In this document: one piece after another, positions 23,645 to 34,764 of the stretch
How the letters are laid out: each line of letters opens with the position of its first letter
How positions within the stretch are numbered: position 1 is the first letter of the stretch
NCBI GenBank assembly: GCA_029817715.1
Contig: JARUPY010000290.1
Coordinates: 5,580,001-5,644,000, forward strand
DNA: 64,000 bases
Origin: Melastoma dodecandrum
Taxonomy: Eukaryota > Streptophyta > Magnoliopsida > Myrtales > Melastomataceae
Direction of reading: 5' to 3'
Notes under the pieces: generated by a model
The model's database searches: none
Told to the model about the DNA's origin: nothing
The model's input: the letters and a program-made list of their open reading frames with translations, nothing else
Program-made: the position numbers and the translations under genes

Positions 23645-25940
23645 TGATAATCACCGGCTTTAATGTACTTGTCACCCGTTGCACCGTTAATGTACTCGTC
23701 GCCTAGTCTTTCTGATGGTACTCCTAGATGTCGCGGGGTACTCCGTTGTTTGTTGCTGTGCTAGTGTTTAAGTTTCAACGTGTTGCTGTCCGTGAGAATA
23801 GCAAAATCTAGAATGAACTACAAAACCCAGAAACAGAAGCGCAAGGAACACGGATAGCTCAACGGTTATCGTCATCCGCCATATTTGGAAAAAAAGGCAG
23901 AGACAACTAGAGATGAAGACGACGGTGGTGTTCGAATGTCAGCAAGGCTGAGAATCAGTCCAAGTCGTTCTCTGAGTATGCTAAATTTGGACGTACAGAC
24001 TTCACTTTCCATTTCCCCTGCATCCTCCCCTGTTTCCTTTGGCCCCTTCTCAGTGGTCCATCCATGATCCTAAACCCAATGGATCTTCTTTTCCTTCTTC
24101 ATCTTCCCGTGTTCTGTACTGCACGATCTATATCATCGGCCTCGCCAGTCTGTCCGATGGATGCCAGTGCAAGTGAATCGGCTGCGACGAAAATAACATG
24201 TTTGTTTGTGAGTGCGAGTCCAGTGCCAGCAGGTGGAGGTTCGAAAAGAGGGGGAGAACCCCAGGTTGGCAACCCTTCCGGTCGTGCGGCCTGCCAGCAT
24301 GGGTGTCGGGTCATGCAATCGGTCAAGTAGTCCCCACGGAAGACATAAGGGCTTCGATTGTCTCATGGTTTTGGTTGTGATATGTGAAAAGGGCTGAGTA
24401 TATTAACTTGCACAAAAGTGGGGATAAGGTGTTAGTTTACCAAATAAATGACTACTTGAATCGGGGTTATCTGGTTGTGGAAGGGGCAGCTTCCTCAAAA
24501 AGGCCGAGGAAAGCCCCATATGAGCTAGCTTTTGAGATCGAAAAAGTTCAACAACATTCAATAGTGATATTAGAGCTCAGTTCGAAAATAATTTTTGAAA
24601 AGCGGGAGAGTGTGAAAAGCCTCGTCCTATATTGAGAATCAGTCCAAGTCTTATCCAGAATTATTTGGTTTATTTTTTTCGCATGTGGAGAAGAAAGAAA
24701 TGTCAGCCAAATAATTCAGAGGAAGCCTTGAAAATTCCTCTCATCCACAAAAACCTAATCACCATCACTCTCATTCAGTTTGTTCATATCTAATGATAAG
24801 TGTTTCATTCCAACAATCCCTTTTCTTTTCTTTTAGAAAACCCCCCAATTTTGAAATGGTATCCCTTTTGCTCAGACCGATCCGGCTCCCGGCAGTTGTC
24901 CGCGGAAGCGACACATAAGAAGGGTGCGTGCCTTGTTTCGACGGCGGAAGAATAACAGGGATGAGATATCCTTTCTGGCTTTCCGACTGGCCGGTGTATT
25001 GTTGCCATCCACCCAAATCCTGATTGTTTCACGGACTGACCTGTTTGAGCACACCCCCTCTGATCGCTTCATCACCACGCGCTACGGCTGTGAAAACAAA
25101 GAATGCACTAAAAGGAATGAACGCTGGTTGCCCGCACGACTGTCAATGCCCAGCGACCGAGGACAATTACATGGCGAATTCTCAACAACCCCCCACACAA
25201 GCCGTAAGCCGATGGCAAGTTCCAGTAAAGAAATGGTCTGCACAGGAAAGAATGCCTAAATCCTCTACGCATTTCTTTTTTCACAAGCACTAACAGGAAG
25301 ATGCGAGTCCCGGTCCCTAAAGCACCAGCAAGGTCTTAAAGGTCGGAAGCTTTCGGGGAACGGGTTCGATCTTCACCGCAGAAGCGCGAGGCATGCCGGA
25401 ATTCAATGCGGATACAATCCTAAGCTAAAGAGTACGAGGCGGGACTGTCTCGAAGCCCTGCGGATCGAAGTAACTTCCTAACCTTCCGCCTCCTCTTGGT
25501 TTTCTGCCCTGTTATCAGTAAACCTTCTTCGTAAATCCTATAATCCCAACTGCATCTGACTGACCGAGTCTTCTTCTTCTTCTTCACATTATCAAATTAA
25601 TCGCCTGAAAAAAGAAAAAAATTTTGGTCATCCAAGAAATTTCAAAGCAAATCGACACTCAAGTGGCGTAAGGTGAGTGGTGAGTGTTTACAATTATTGG
25701 TTCGAACCCCACCACTCCACTTGGATTTAGATTGTTTTCTTGGGTGATGGCTAATAAAGCACAAGAGCCGCTTACGGGTCTTTAGGCCTCAGTTGAAATT
25801 GGACCGACGAAGGAACATACTTCAAGTTGGGCCTAAAGGGAATGTAGTGAGGCCGGGCTTGAGACTCGTGGGCTTATCAAAGAGCCTCCGTGCCTCATGA
25901 GAGGGCTCGTAAAAAGTAAGTCTGCTACAAAGATATAAAA
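23645..25940. other. Intergenic with relic sequences
   Basis: Contains a relic of the LRK10L gene 5' end (about 24020-24116, listed separately). A relatively GC-rich block at 24850-25480 has overlapping minus-strand open frames but no plant gene structure. At 25660-25730 there is a tRNA-like box-B word (GGTTCGAACCCC) without a proper cloverleaf. No intact gene was recognised. Confidence 0.5.
24020..24116 (+). pseudogene. Relic of the LRK10L kinase 5' leader and signal peptide
   Basis: About 42 nt from the ATG at 24079 align with the start of the LRK10L gene at 27797 with 8 mismatches by eye. They encode MDLLFLLHLPVFC against MNLHHLLLLPLFC. The preceding leader also matches (CTGC-T-CCTCC-CTGTTTC at 24021-24050 against 27756-27775). 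The homology stops after the signal peptide, so this is a truncated duplicate. Confidence 0.55.
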
Positions 25941-26124
25941 AAAGGCCAAATTAACCATTTTATCCTGTACTATATCATATTTTTCCGATTTATCTCGTCG
26001 TTTGAAACGTATTCTATGGTAATCCGTACTTAAGACGTTACTTTAACGTTATCCTCCGTTAGCTCCCCTTCTGACGGAATCTGACATGTCGCACACGTGA
26101 CTATGACGGCGTTAAAAAATCACC
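25941..26124 (+). repeat. Left terminal inverted repeat
   Basis: Begins AAAGGCCAAATTAACCATTT and contains the shared core CGTCGTTTGAAACGTAT and the inner end ATGACGGCGTTAAAAAATCA. The reverse complement of 27274-27465 follows it through the whole length at roughly 80% identity by eye. Confidence 0.85.
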
Positions 26125-26364
26125 GTTAGGCCGATCGATAGAGAAAAGACTACTTCACCCCACTCTTTTCTCACCCCCATACTATTCAATTGGGGAATAT
26201 CACCGTTAGGCCAATCGTTTCATCCGCCGACACCACCAGCTCAATATTCTTAGCTAGAAACTTGTTCCCCACGAGCTGGCCCATCACCATCGACTCGGCC
26301 AACGCCGTAGTCGCCGCTGCTCCTCCCTTCCTCCGCTGCTGATTCTGCATGCGCATTGCTGCCC

Positions 26365-27222
26365 TCACTGTCTCCGTCTGCATTGCATTCGCCACCCGCC
26401 TGACCCCACGCATCCCCCGACGATTGCCCCCGGGTTCACTCTCCGCGTGCCTGATTGTGCCGCATCCGCAACCCCGTCTTTCTTCCCTCTTCCGTGTCGT
26501 TTCCTGTCTTCGGAATTGGTCTCGCCCCATATCATCACCGTCTCCGAACTCCTGTCCTGCACCCCGACGAACGGGTCGCTAAGGACGACCCAGTTCTTGA
26601 CGTCGACCAGCATCACGTGCTTGAAGTTCCTCCTTAGCCGCCCCAGCAGCATCAAGTAGCACGACCACCTCGGCAGGCTTATGGAGACGTGGTCCAAGAA
26701 CCTGAGCAGGGATCCCTCGGGGAGAAGCTCAGCCGCCTCGAAGCTCACTATTGAGCCGTAGCTTGGACGACTCTGCTGGTCAGTCACGACAGCCCCTACC
26801 TCACTATAATTGCTCCTAGCCCTCTTCTCCCACAGCGGCTCATCAGCCTCCTTGTCCTTCCTCATCTTCCTAACGAAGTGCGCCGCGTCAAAAGTCAGGG
26901 CATTGCACGAAGAAACATACGTAACCCATCCTCGATGGTATCCTCTTGGACGTGACCCACGAGGAAGCCGGGCATCGCGTGGGAGCCGCGTCGGTGAAGA
27001 ACTCCCATCCCCTAAAGGGCGAAGGAAGGGGAAGCCTTGGAAGAATCCGGTCCTTTGTGTTGGGTCGAGCTCCGTCTCCAGAGGATGGGGAAGGAAGGGG
27101 CGCGGAGGGAGGCGTGAGGCTGGTGGGGGGACGCGGGCAGAAGGAGTGGTCGAGGGAGGAGAGGGAGAAGAGGAGGAGGGATAGGGAGAGGATGAGGGCG
27201 CAGATGGAGAGGACTAAATAAT
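26365..27222 (-). pseudogene. Captured fragment of a type II membrane protein gene, frameshifted
   Basis: The minus strand reads from just inside the right TIR as a signal-anchor segment (LSICALILSLSLLLFSLSSL), followed by CPRPPTS and a domain with GWEFFTDAAPTRCPASSW, RMGYVCFFVQCPDF, then DAAHFVRKMRKDKE, LLRFLDHVSISLPRW and HVMLVDVKNWVVLSDPFVG. An extra T in the run at about 26891-26894 turns the frame into a stop right after PDF. The rest reads on in the +1 frame to a stop at 26365. There is no start codon at the 5' end. I do not recognise the family. It looks like a Golgi-type luminal enzyme, but that is only a guess from layout. Confidence 0.6.
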
Positions 27223-27273
27223 TGACCTTAATTAGGCCTTAATTGGCCAAATAACTCACACACGTGCCAATGA

Positions 27274-27465
27274 TGGTGATTTTTTAACGCCGTCATAGCC
27301 ACGTGTGTGACACGTCAGGACTCCGTCAGAAGGAGAGCTAATAGAGGATGATGTGAAAGTAACGTATTAAGTACGGGTTACTGGAGGATACGTTTCAAAC
27401 GACGGGATATATCGAAAAAATGAAATATAGTACCGGATAAAATTGCTAATTTGACCAAAAAAAAA
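27274..27465 (-). repeat. Right terminal inverted repeat
   Basis: Inverse partner of the left repeat. It starts inside with TGGTGATTTTTTAACGCCGT and ends TTGACCAAAAAAAAA at the outer edge. Confidence 0.85.
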
Positions 27466-27797
27466 TAGTGTAAAAATGGAAGTTGCCTGAACTTCCCCGC
27501 ACCCAGACTTTTCCAAACGTGTTTGATATCATGGAAAGGTTTCCTCCATGGCAGCCGGAATTCAAAGTTTTAGGCAAAACTCTAATCACTGCCGTCGCCT
27601 TCACATGATGATTTTTAGGAGAAGAGAAATCACCACGAAACTTCATTACATTCCAAATCCTCAAAACGGCCGACTCTCTGACCTTTCGGGCCAGAAGAAC
27701 ATTTCACCAAAACACCGAACTCTGTTTTTCTCTTTTTAACGTTTCAATTTCCTCTGCGTGCCTCCACTGTTTCTTTTTTCCCAAACCCACAACCCCA
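27466..27797. other. Promoter region of the LRK10L gene
   Basis: 332 bp between the mobile element and the start codon; no convincing TATA box was chosen. Confidence 0.4.
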
Positions 27798-30116
27798 ATG
27801 AATCTTCATCATCTTCTTCTTCTTCCCCTGTTCTGTCTCGTCTTTGCTATCCCTCACCTGGTTCTGTCCGATCCTCGTTACGTGGCCTGTGCCCCTCCAA
27901 CCTGCGGTGGTGTCCAGTTTTCCTACCCCTTCTGGATCTCCGGCAAACAACCTTCCTACTGTGGGGAGCCCGCCTTCAAGATATATTGTGAGGATGACCG
28001 TCCGACCCTCCTGATATCAGGCAAAAACTTCACGGTCAAGAAAGTATTATCCTACTACGACAACTCCCTCCTGCTCGTAGACGATATCACGTACCGGGAG
28101 CCCTGCGGCCTGCCACTTTCGAACTGGAACATGGACGGAACTCCGTTCGATGTGTTGCCCTGGAATTACAACCTGTATATATTCTACAACTGCACAACGC
28201 AGCCACCGCTGAGGCTTTCCCTCGTCACTTGTGCTACCGCTCCTTCCCTCCACTCATTTGCCTTCTTCTATGGTGAACTGGTCGATAAAACGGACAGTGT
28301 GGGGAACTACGGTTGCCGATCGGTCATCCGTGCACCAGTGGATATCAGTAGAAGCGAATCGGATGTGTTGACTATGACTGCTATCGATATTGTGAAGATT
28401 GGTTTCGTTGCGAACTGGACGGCAAATAATTGCAGCGAGTGCGGGGACAGTGGTGGCCGCTGCGGGTTCAATGATGATAAGTTCGCTTGTTTTTGCCCCG
28501 ATGGGGTGCACCCGAAAACCTGCCCGAATGGTACAAATGGGAAATTCTGATTCCGAAATTGGTTCTCACCAAATATGCCGCTTTGTTGAACTTCTGATTT
28601 ACGCAGACGCTCCTCTTTCTTTGAGCTCTGCTTCGTCGTTCAATTTTTTCTGCTGCACTTTTCCTGACGAGACTCTGTTATTTGTAATGTTTTTTCACAG
28701 ATCGAAACGTCAGAAAGTGGATTGGGATAGGTACAGAGCTCAATGAGATGTTCCTGTCTCAGATCATTTTCCCATGTTTTTTTAGTTTTTCTTGACCTTG
28801 AAATCATGCTAAGAGGATGCTGTCCTCAATTCAGGTGTTGGAACGGGAACCGGATTCCTCGTTTTGATGTCCGCCCTCTTGTTTGTGCTGTACACACGCC
28901 GTAGGAAAAAGTACGGCCGAGCATCTGTCATCTCGAGAGGCTTGTTTTCGACGTACTCTTCCCGAATGGATTTCGAGAAGGGAAGTTTCCGCTATAAGGT
29001 CCCCATATTCGACTACGACGAGCTGGCGAAGGCCACGAATAATTTTGATCCAGCCATGGAACTTGGTGATGGGGGATTTGGCACTGTGTTCAAAGGTATG
29101 GCCGGGTAATGTTCCATTGTTGATGAGTGATTGAAGAAAAAGTTGGTGCCGCAAACGACATGTCCTCCCTTCTGACAGGAAAACTCCGAGACGGGCGAGT
29201 GGTAGCGGTGAAGCGGTTGTACGAGCATAACTACAAGAAACTCGAGCAGTTCATGAATGAGGTTGACATACTGGCTCGGGTACAGCACCCAAACCTCATC
29301 TCCTTGTACGGTTGCACATCCAGGCAAAGCAGCAGGCTCTTGCTCGTGTACGAGTACATATCAAACGGAACAGTTGCAGACCACATTAGTGGCGACCTAG
29401 CCAAACCGGGCTTGCCACCATGGTCGACGCGCCTAAACATTGCCATCGAGACAGCCATCGCGGTAGTGTACCTCCATGCGTCCGACATTGTCCACCGGGA
29501 CCTAAAAACCAACAACATCCTCCTTGACGACAACTTCACCGTCAAGGTCGCTGATTTTGGGCTGTCAAGGCTATTCCCGCTTGATGTCTCACATATCTCC
29601 ACGGCTCCACAAGGGACCCCGGGCTACGTCGACCCAGAATATCACCAATGCTACCAATTGACGGAGAAGAGCGACGTGTACAGTTTTGGGGTTGTCCTGC
29701 TCGAGCTCATATCCTCATTGCCTGCTGTCGACATTATGAGGCACAGGCACGAGATAAACTTATCGGCATTGGCCATTAACAAGATTCAGGCCAACGCGCT
29801 GCACGAGCTCGTGGATGCCAACCTCGGGTTTCAATCCAATGAAAACACGAGAGAGATGATAACTGCAGTGGCAGAGCTAGCATTTCGATGCCTGCAACCT
29901 CAGCACGAGGAGAGACCGTCGATGCAGGAAGCGCTGGAGACCCTGCAACAGATACAGAAGTGCGGATGCAAGGGCAAGAAGCCGGAGAACGTCGTCGATT
30001 CATCGGACGACGCGGCCTTGCTGAAGAACAATCCCCTGATGCTTTCTCCCGACTCGGTCACCACAAGATGGGTCAGCTCGTCCAGCACGTCCAGGACAAC
30101 GTCCGCCTGTTCGTAG
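27798..30116 (+). CDS. LRK10L-type wall-associated receptor-like kinase
   Basis: Predicted 653-residue membrane receptor kinase from exons 27798-28530, 28701-28730 (30-nt microexon), 28835-29095 and 29179-30116. A signal peptide (residues 1-24) precedes a Cys-rich GUB_WAK ectodomain (CGGVQFSYPFWI, CGEPAFKIYC) and a WAK-associated C-terminal domain ending CGDSGGRCGFN and CFCPDG. The transmembrane helix lies at about 257-276 (FLVLMSALLFVLYTRRR). The kinase has the Gly loop LGDGGFGTVFKG, catalytic Lys in VVAVKRLY, HRDLKTNNIL, DFG and GTPGYVDPEY, so it should be an active RD kinase. Relatives (LRK10L) act in rust resistance, ABA and drought signalling. The frame only closes with the microexon included (KWIGIG joined to VGTGTG). 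Confidence 0.92.
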
Positions 30117-30992
30117 CTTCCGCTCTCACAGACCGAATATCTTCTTTGTTCGGAGAGACTTAACACGAGGACTTTATTATGTACATTGTTATAGCAATAT
30201 GCACTATATCTCATTAGTTTGCTTTTTATGTTATATAAATATGCATTGTCAATGCAATTAGAGTATTCATTAAGGCTAAAATTATATTCACATGGGAAAA
30301 TGATAGTGTGATTAGCCAGCCTTGTGTTTATTTAAGTTGTCTTACAAGGTATTATATAAGATAAACATTCTCCGGCCGCCGCACGTAGTCGCCGAGGCTC
30401 TGCGGGTGATGCTTCTTGTACACCGACGAATATGATCCTTTCAATCTTTACCATGCAAATCACAAAAAGTACGATGATCTTGACATTTTAATAGAAGGCC
30501 AAATATCTCGTTCCATAAACATGGTCAAACAGACGCGACGCGTTATTAAGGAGGAAATGATCAATACAAAAAAAAAAAAGAGAAAGAAAAGTCGTCAAAG
30601 GTCAACATGAACTTTAAATGCGCGTATGACATGGATTAAATGCTTAGTCAACACAAGCGAATTTATTTTAAAGAGACCGTATCTTAAAACTATATGTGCC
30701 AACTCACACAAAATTCGTGACTACCTACCATTGTGAGCTTTGTTACTTTAATACGGCGAAATAATTTGCGAAATAAGTCGGTTAAACTACTGGTGTAATA
30801 AGATATCTTCCTGGTGTAATTACTGGTGTAATAAGATTAGCAGAAGCTAAAAAGGGTAACAAGAGGAGGGAGTTTCCTTATTTTGCCCGTTTGTAAAATT
30901 GAATGGCTCTTTCGGCTTTAATGTACGTGTAATCGACAACCTCTGTAGATTGAGTGGTGTGTGTAGTCAATTGGTTGGGGCATCTAATCTAA
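30117..30992. other. Intergenic between convergent genes
   Basis: 3' flanks of the LRK10L and GT14 genes, AT-rich. A 70-bp GC-rich patch at about 30370-30440 reads on the minus strand as VYKKHHPQSLGDYVRPPENV, a possible exon relic of unknown origin. Confidence 0.5.
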
Positions 30993-32761
30993 TCAGTTGA
31001 ATTGCATCACCTTCGGGGCGAACTTCAGTAGTCTCTCCAGGGTGTTGGGTGCGAACTTCCTCGCGAACAGGAAGCAGATGCGCGCCGCCTTCCCGTTGTA
31101 CTTGCACTTCCTCCCGCTCCTCAACCTCCTTAGGAAGTCCATCGTCACGTTGGAGCCGACGAAGCGAGCCGGGTGCGGGCCCCCCCTCGACCAGTCGACC
31201 AGCGTGAGGCTCCTGTTGGAGTTCCTCCACCAGAACTTGGTCGAGACAAGCGTCGGCAGGTAATGCTCGTCCGGGTAGCACGACCCCTTGCAGAGCCTCC
31301 TGAAGAGGCGGGCATACTTCTTGTCCGACACGACGTCGACCGCCAGCCCCCTGTCCATGCCAAACCACTGGGCCCCTTTCCTCCACCGGTCGATGGTGAC
31401 CTCGGGCCTCATCCTTGGGTTGTACCGGCCCCGGCCCGCGGGGCCGGGCACGTCAGAGGACCCGATGAACGACTTCTCCGAGCCAGTGAGGTAGTCGTAG
31501 ACAGTGGTGAAGTTGAATATGGGTATGCACGACTCGGAGAGGAGGACGAATCTGCTGTTTGATCCGTCAAGAAGCGCATTCGCAAGCAGGCGCCGCTCGG
31601 CCTCGACCATACTGAACTGGCCCCATCTCACGGCCTGCATTTAATTTTCTCATACGTCGTGAAGAGCTTTTCAAAACAAAGGGAAGGTAACATGGGCCTC
31701 GATCGAACTACGTATGAAAATTCCCTGTTAATGAAAGCAGTTTCCACAGGCTACAAGAAAGGAATTGGGAGAGAGTGGAATAAAAGCAATCAATGAAACT
31801 CTCATTGCAGTCACGAAACCCATTCATTATATTATTTGTTCGAGTCTGGATTAATCGGAGTCATGAATATCGAACTGATAACAAAAACAATGAAACTCTT
31901 ATCACCACAATATGAGTCTTTCACAACTATAATATTAGTGAAAATTACAAATGAAATTTCTTAGAAAAAGTATTTTTTTGGAAATGTTTCAGGGTTTATT
32001 TATGGACAAACATTAAAATCTGCGAACTTGGCGGTCAAGTCAAGGGGAAATAAATACCCAACTCACATTAATTCGGTCGTCGTCTCAGTTGATATCGTCG
32101 GATCATTGTAATGAAAACAAGACAAACATTTGTGCCGAGACATATATTTTTTTTTCTTTTCTGTTTTGTTTTTCCTTACCTTGCTGGGAATGTTCCTGCC
32201 GTGGAACGCGGACGTGGAAGGCGCCGTCAACTCGAATCCCGGGGAGGAGTGCACGTACACGGAGTACTTCCCCTGGTGCCCGCGGAAGAACTCGTCCCAT
32301 AGCGGGGCGAGTGGCACCCCGCCCCGGACTAAGAACATGAACGCCACCTTGGGGACGTTGGGGGAGGTCTTCCCGAGCGTCTTTGGAGCCGCCGATGCCA
32401 TCCGGAGGAGCTCCCTGTCGTCCATGTAGCGGGAAACATCGGGCAGGTTGAGGAACGTCCGCAGGGCGGTCCCGTTAGAGATGGGAAAGAGAAGGGGAGC
32501 GGGAGGAGGAGGAGGGATGGGTTGTTGGGGCGTCCTCTTTGGGGAGAGCAATGGGGAGGAGATGGTGTAGGCGGGGGTGGGTTGTAGGGGGTACTGGTAG
32601 AGGTAGAAGAATAGGGCGAAGCCGAGGGCGACACCGGAGGCGAAGAGGAGGAGGAAAGGGACGAGGCGGAGGAGGCGGAGCGGGGAAGGTAGGAGCTTCG
32701 TGGGGGAGGGGGGTAGCGGATGGAAGGAGGATGGGGATGGAGATCGTTTCTCGTTCTTCAT
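30993..32761 (-). CDS. GT14 family (core-2/I-branching-like) glycosyltransferase
   Basis: Predicted 407-residue type II Golgi protein from exons 32180-32761 and 30993-31634 with a 545-bp intron. A Pro/Ser-rich cytosolic tail leads into a signal anchor at about 31-55 (LVPFLLLFASGVALGFALFF), then a Pro-rich stem. The luminal domain has the plant GT14 (DUF266) signatures KVAFMFLVRGGVPLAPLWDE, YSVYVHSSPGF, WGQFSMVEAERRLLANAL, RFVLLSESCIPIFNF, GRGRYNPRM, WFGMDRGLAVDVV, CYPDEHYLPTL and LTLVDWSRGGPHPARF. Family members transfer sugars to cell-wall glycans or arabinogalactan proteins; the substrate here is unknown. A decayed second copy lies 2 kb upstream at 34.8-38.6 kb. Confidence 0.92.
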
Positions 32762-34764
32762 TGTTTTGGTTTCTTCTTGTGCTGGGATTATGTAGATGAG
32801 GGGCTTCGGTAGTTTGGTGTTTAGTATTAGATTTAGTTGTTGGTTTTAATGTTATATGGTGAGTTACCAAACGTCGGTCTTTCTTAATAACACACAGCTT
32901 ATGCTTACCCTGTAAAGTAATCGACTTCCTTCAAAACAAAAAAAAGAGAAATTGCCGGCTGGCATTTCGTATTTTTCATGTTGGGATTATTTTGCTTTGG
33001 AGTATCAGACAGACCTAACTTTCTTTTCTCCTCAAAATAAAATAATCGACTTCCTTCGAAATAAAAGAGAAGTCGCTTCTCATCCCGATGAATGAAATTT
33101 CTAGAACATCGTTTCCTAGATGCAACAAGAACCGCCGCACATGTAAGGGATGTTGTCAATGTTGGTATATGATTACACTAAGAAGAGGTATGAATTAGTG
33201 CTTTAAGAGTTAGATTGAATTAGTGCCTTAAGAGTTTTGACACTTTTTCGTTTATGTCTGACTAAAGAAGCAGTGCTCTGTCACAGAAACTAAATCTGCC
33301 AAAGAGATTATCAGTTCTGATGTATATCATTTTACGTGTAGACGTCACAAAAATTTATAGCGGTTCGGCAAACAATGCCTACATCCACTCTCCAGGCGCT
33401 CACCCCAATTTGGGTGTATTTACTATATAATGATCAAGGGAAGTTACAGATGCACACTTTTATCAGAAATGTGACTAACCCAGTTCGCACGTAACCGACG
33501 TGACTGACTCTGGCTCCTCACTGAGCCCATGGCTTGACGGCTATCACCTGCTCTCGTGGCTTCATGGCTACCACCTACCCTTGGACACACATCACGTGGG
33601 ACTAACAACCTATAACAGGAACGACAGTTACAGAACAAACAATCTGCAGCCACAGAAGAAACACTCTCAAAAGAGGAGATCGGCTCAGTGAAAGAACAAT
33701 GGACGCTCTAAGCTTTTGCAATAGTGAAGGAACGGAGGTTTCTAGTAAGCTCTCAGGCAGAACGACGAATTGTAATTATGTCTTCACTTATAAGCTTGTC
33801 CACATAAGAAGCTTCATAGTCAATCACAACGGCTAGTTCATATTTTCAAATAATATAAACATTATCCATAAAACGTTAAATAAATAAATAAGACTTCAAA
33901 TCAACTATAATTTATTTCACACAAATACTGTTTTCTACAACAGCAGAATTGGTACTTTTCCGTATATGAATTTTGCATTAGGATTGATTTGTCTCCTTAA
34001 AACATTCCCATTGTAAAATATTCTCAACAAGGGAAATTTCAAAGGCTAAATTCCATAATTATATATTCACTTAAGTTTAGGAAATATATCTCACGATATC
34101 TTTTCAAGAGTGATCTTGACATATAAATCAAATCTAGATTTAATTCTCAAGTTAATTTAATAAGAATTAACTTTAGATCGAGATCATTATCTTATGTTGA
34201 GAGTTATAGCGTCTGTAATATAGAAGATCATCTCTACAATAGAAATAGTGGACTCGATAATAGATCTTGTCCTCAGTATACCAATGGCTAGATCATTTCC
34301 TCCGTTGAAGTTCTCCACGTAACTCTTTTACGTATTGCTCAGATAACAAAAAACAGCTTCTACACTCGAAGACCCGTTCTTCTGTATAGTTAAATAACAC
34401 ATTAGCAATACATAATATTGTTATTATCAAAACACAGATTATATCAACAGTATACGTCCGTATGTAATTTACTTACTATTACATAAAATTCTGTATATGC
34501 AAAATATCGTAACCGAACGATCATGTCGTGGTACTCTCGTTTGTACATAAAACAAAGAACTTTGACAAAAAGAGACAACGTTGATATTTTGGAACTTTCT
34601 TTGCGCGCTTTCATGTCAAACCACGGACACTTTTAAATGACTATCTTAACTAAATGGATATTTCATAAATTCTCTTTTAGTAACTGGGCCCATGAGCCCA
34701 TTCATCCTCTCAGGCCCAAGCTGTTTGCGTCGGCCCAGACCATCATAGCCACGATCTCCTTCCT
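32762..34764. other. Intergenic with LTR-like retrotransposon debris
   Basis: AT-rich spacer between the two GT14 copies. The stretch at about 33340-33430 (GCGGTTCGGCAAACAATGCC followed by a CACTCTCC word) resembles a motif I remember from plant copia-type LTRs. No open pol frame or second LTR is visible, so any element is only a remnant. Confidence 0.4.

Larger units (their letters stand above)
25941..27465. mobile_element. Putative Pack-MULE (non-autonomous Mutator-like element)
   Basis: Two long terminal inverted repeats of about 185-190 bp bound a 1.15-kb interior. Long TIRs and a captured, broken host-gene fragment without transposase are typical of Pack-MULEs. Flanking 9-bp target duplications could not be recognised with confidence, so the superfamily is inferred. 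Confidence 0.65.

Noticed and set aside
25660..25730. tRNA gene or SINE, from the GGTTCGAACCCC box and matching CAAGTGG/CCACTTG ends
   Set aside because: The T-arm stem pairs poorly, and no D-arm or anticodon arm could be drawn. At best it is a degraded tRNA-derived repeat.
28399..28746. Plus-strand frame overlapping the LRK10L exon 1-2 boundary
   Set aside because: Out of frame with the kinase; it crosses the intron and is a shadow.
32539..32799. Arg/Gly-rich plus-strand frame
   Set aside because: Antisense of the Pro-rich GT14 N-terminus.
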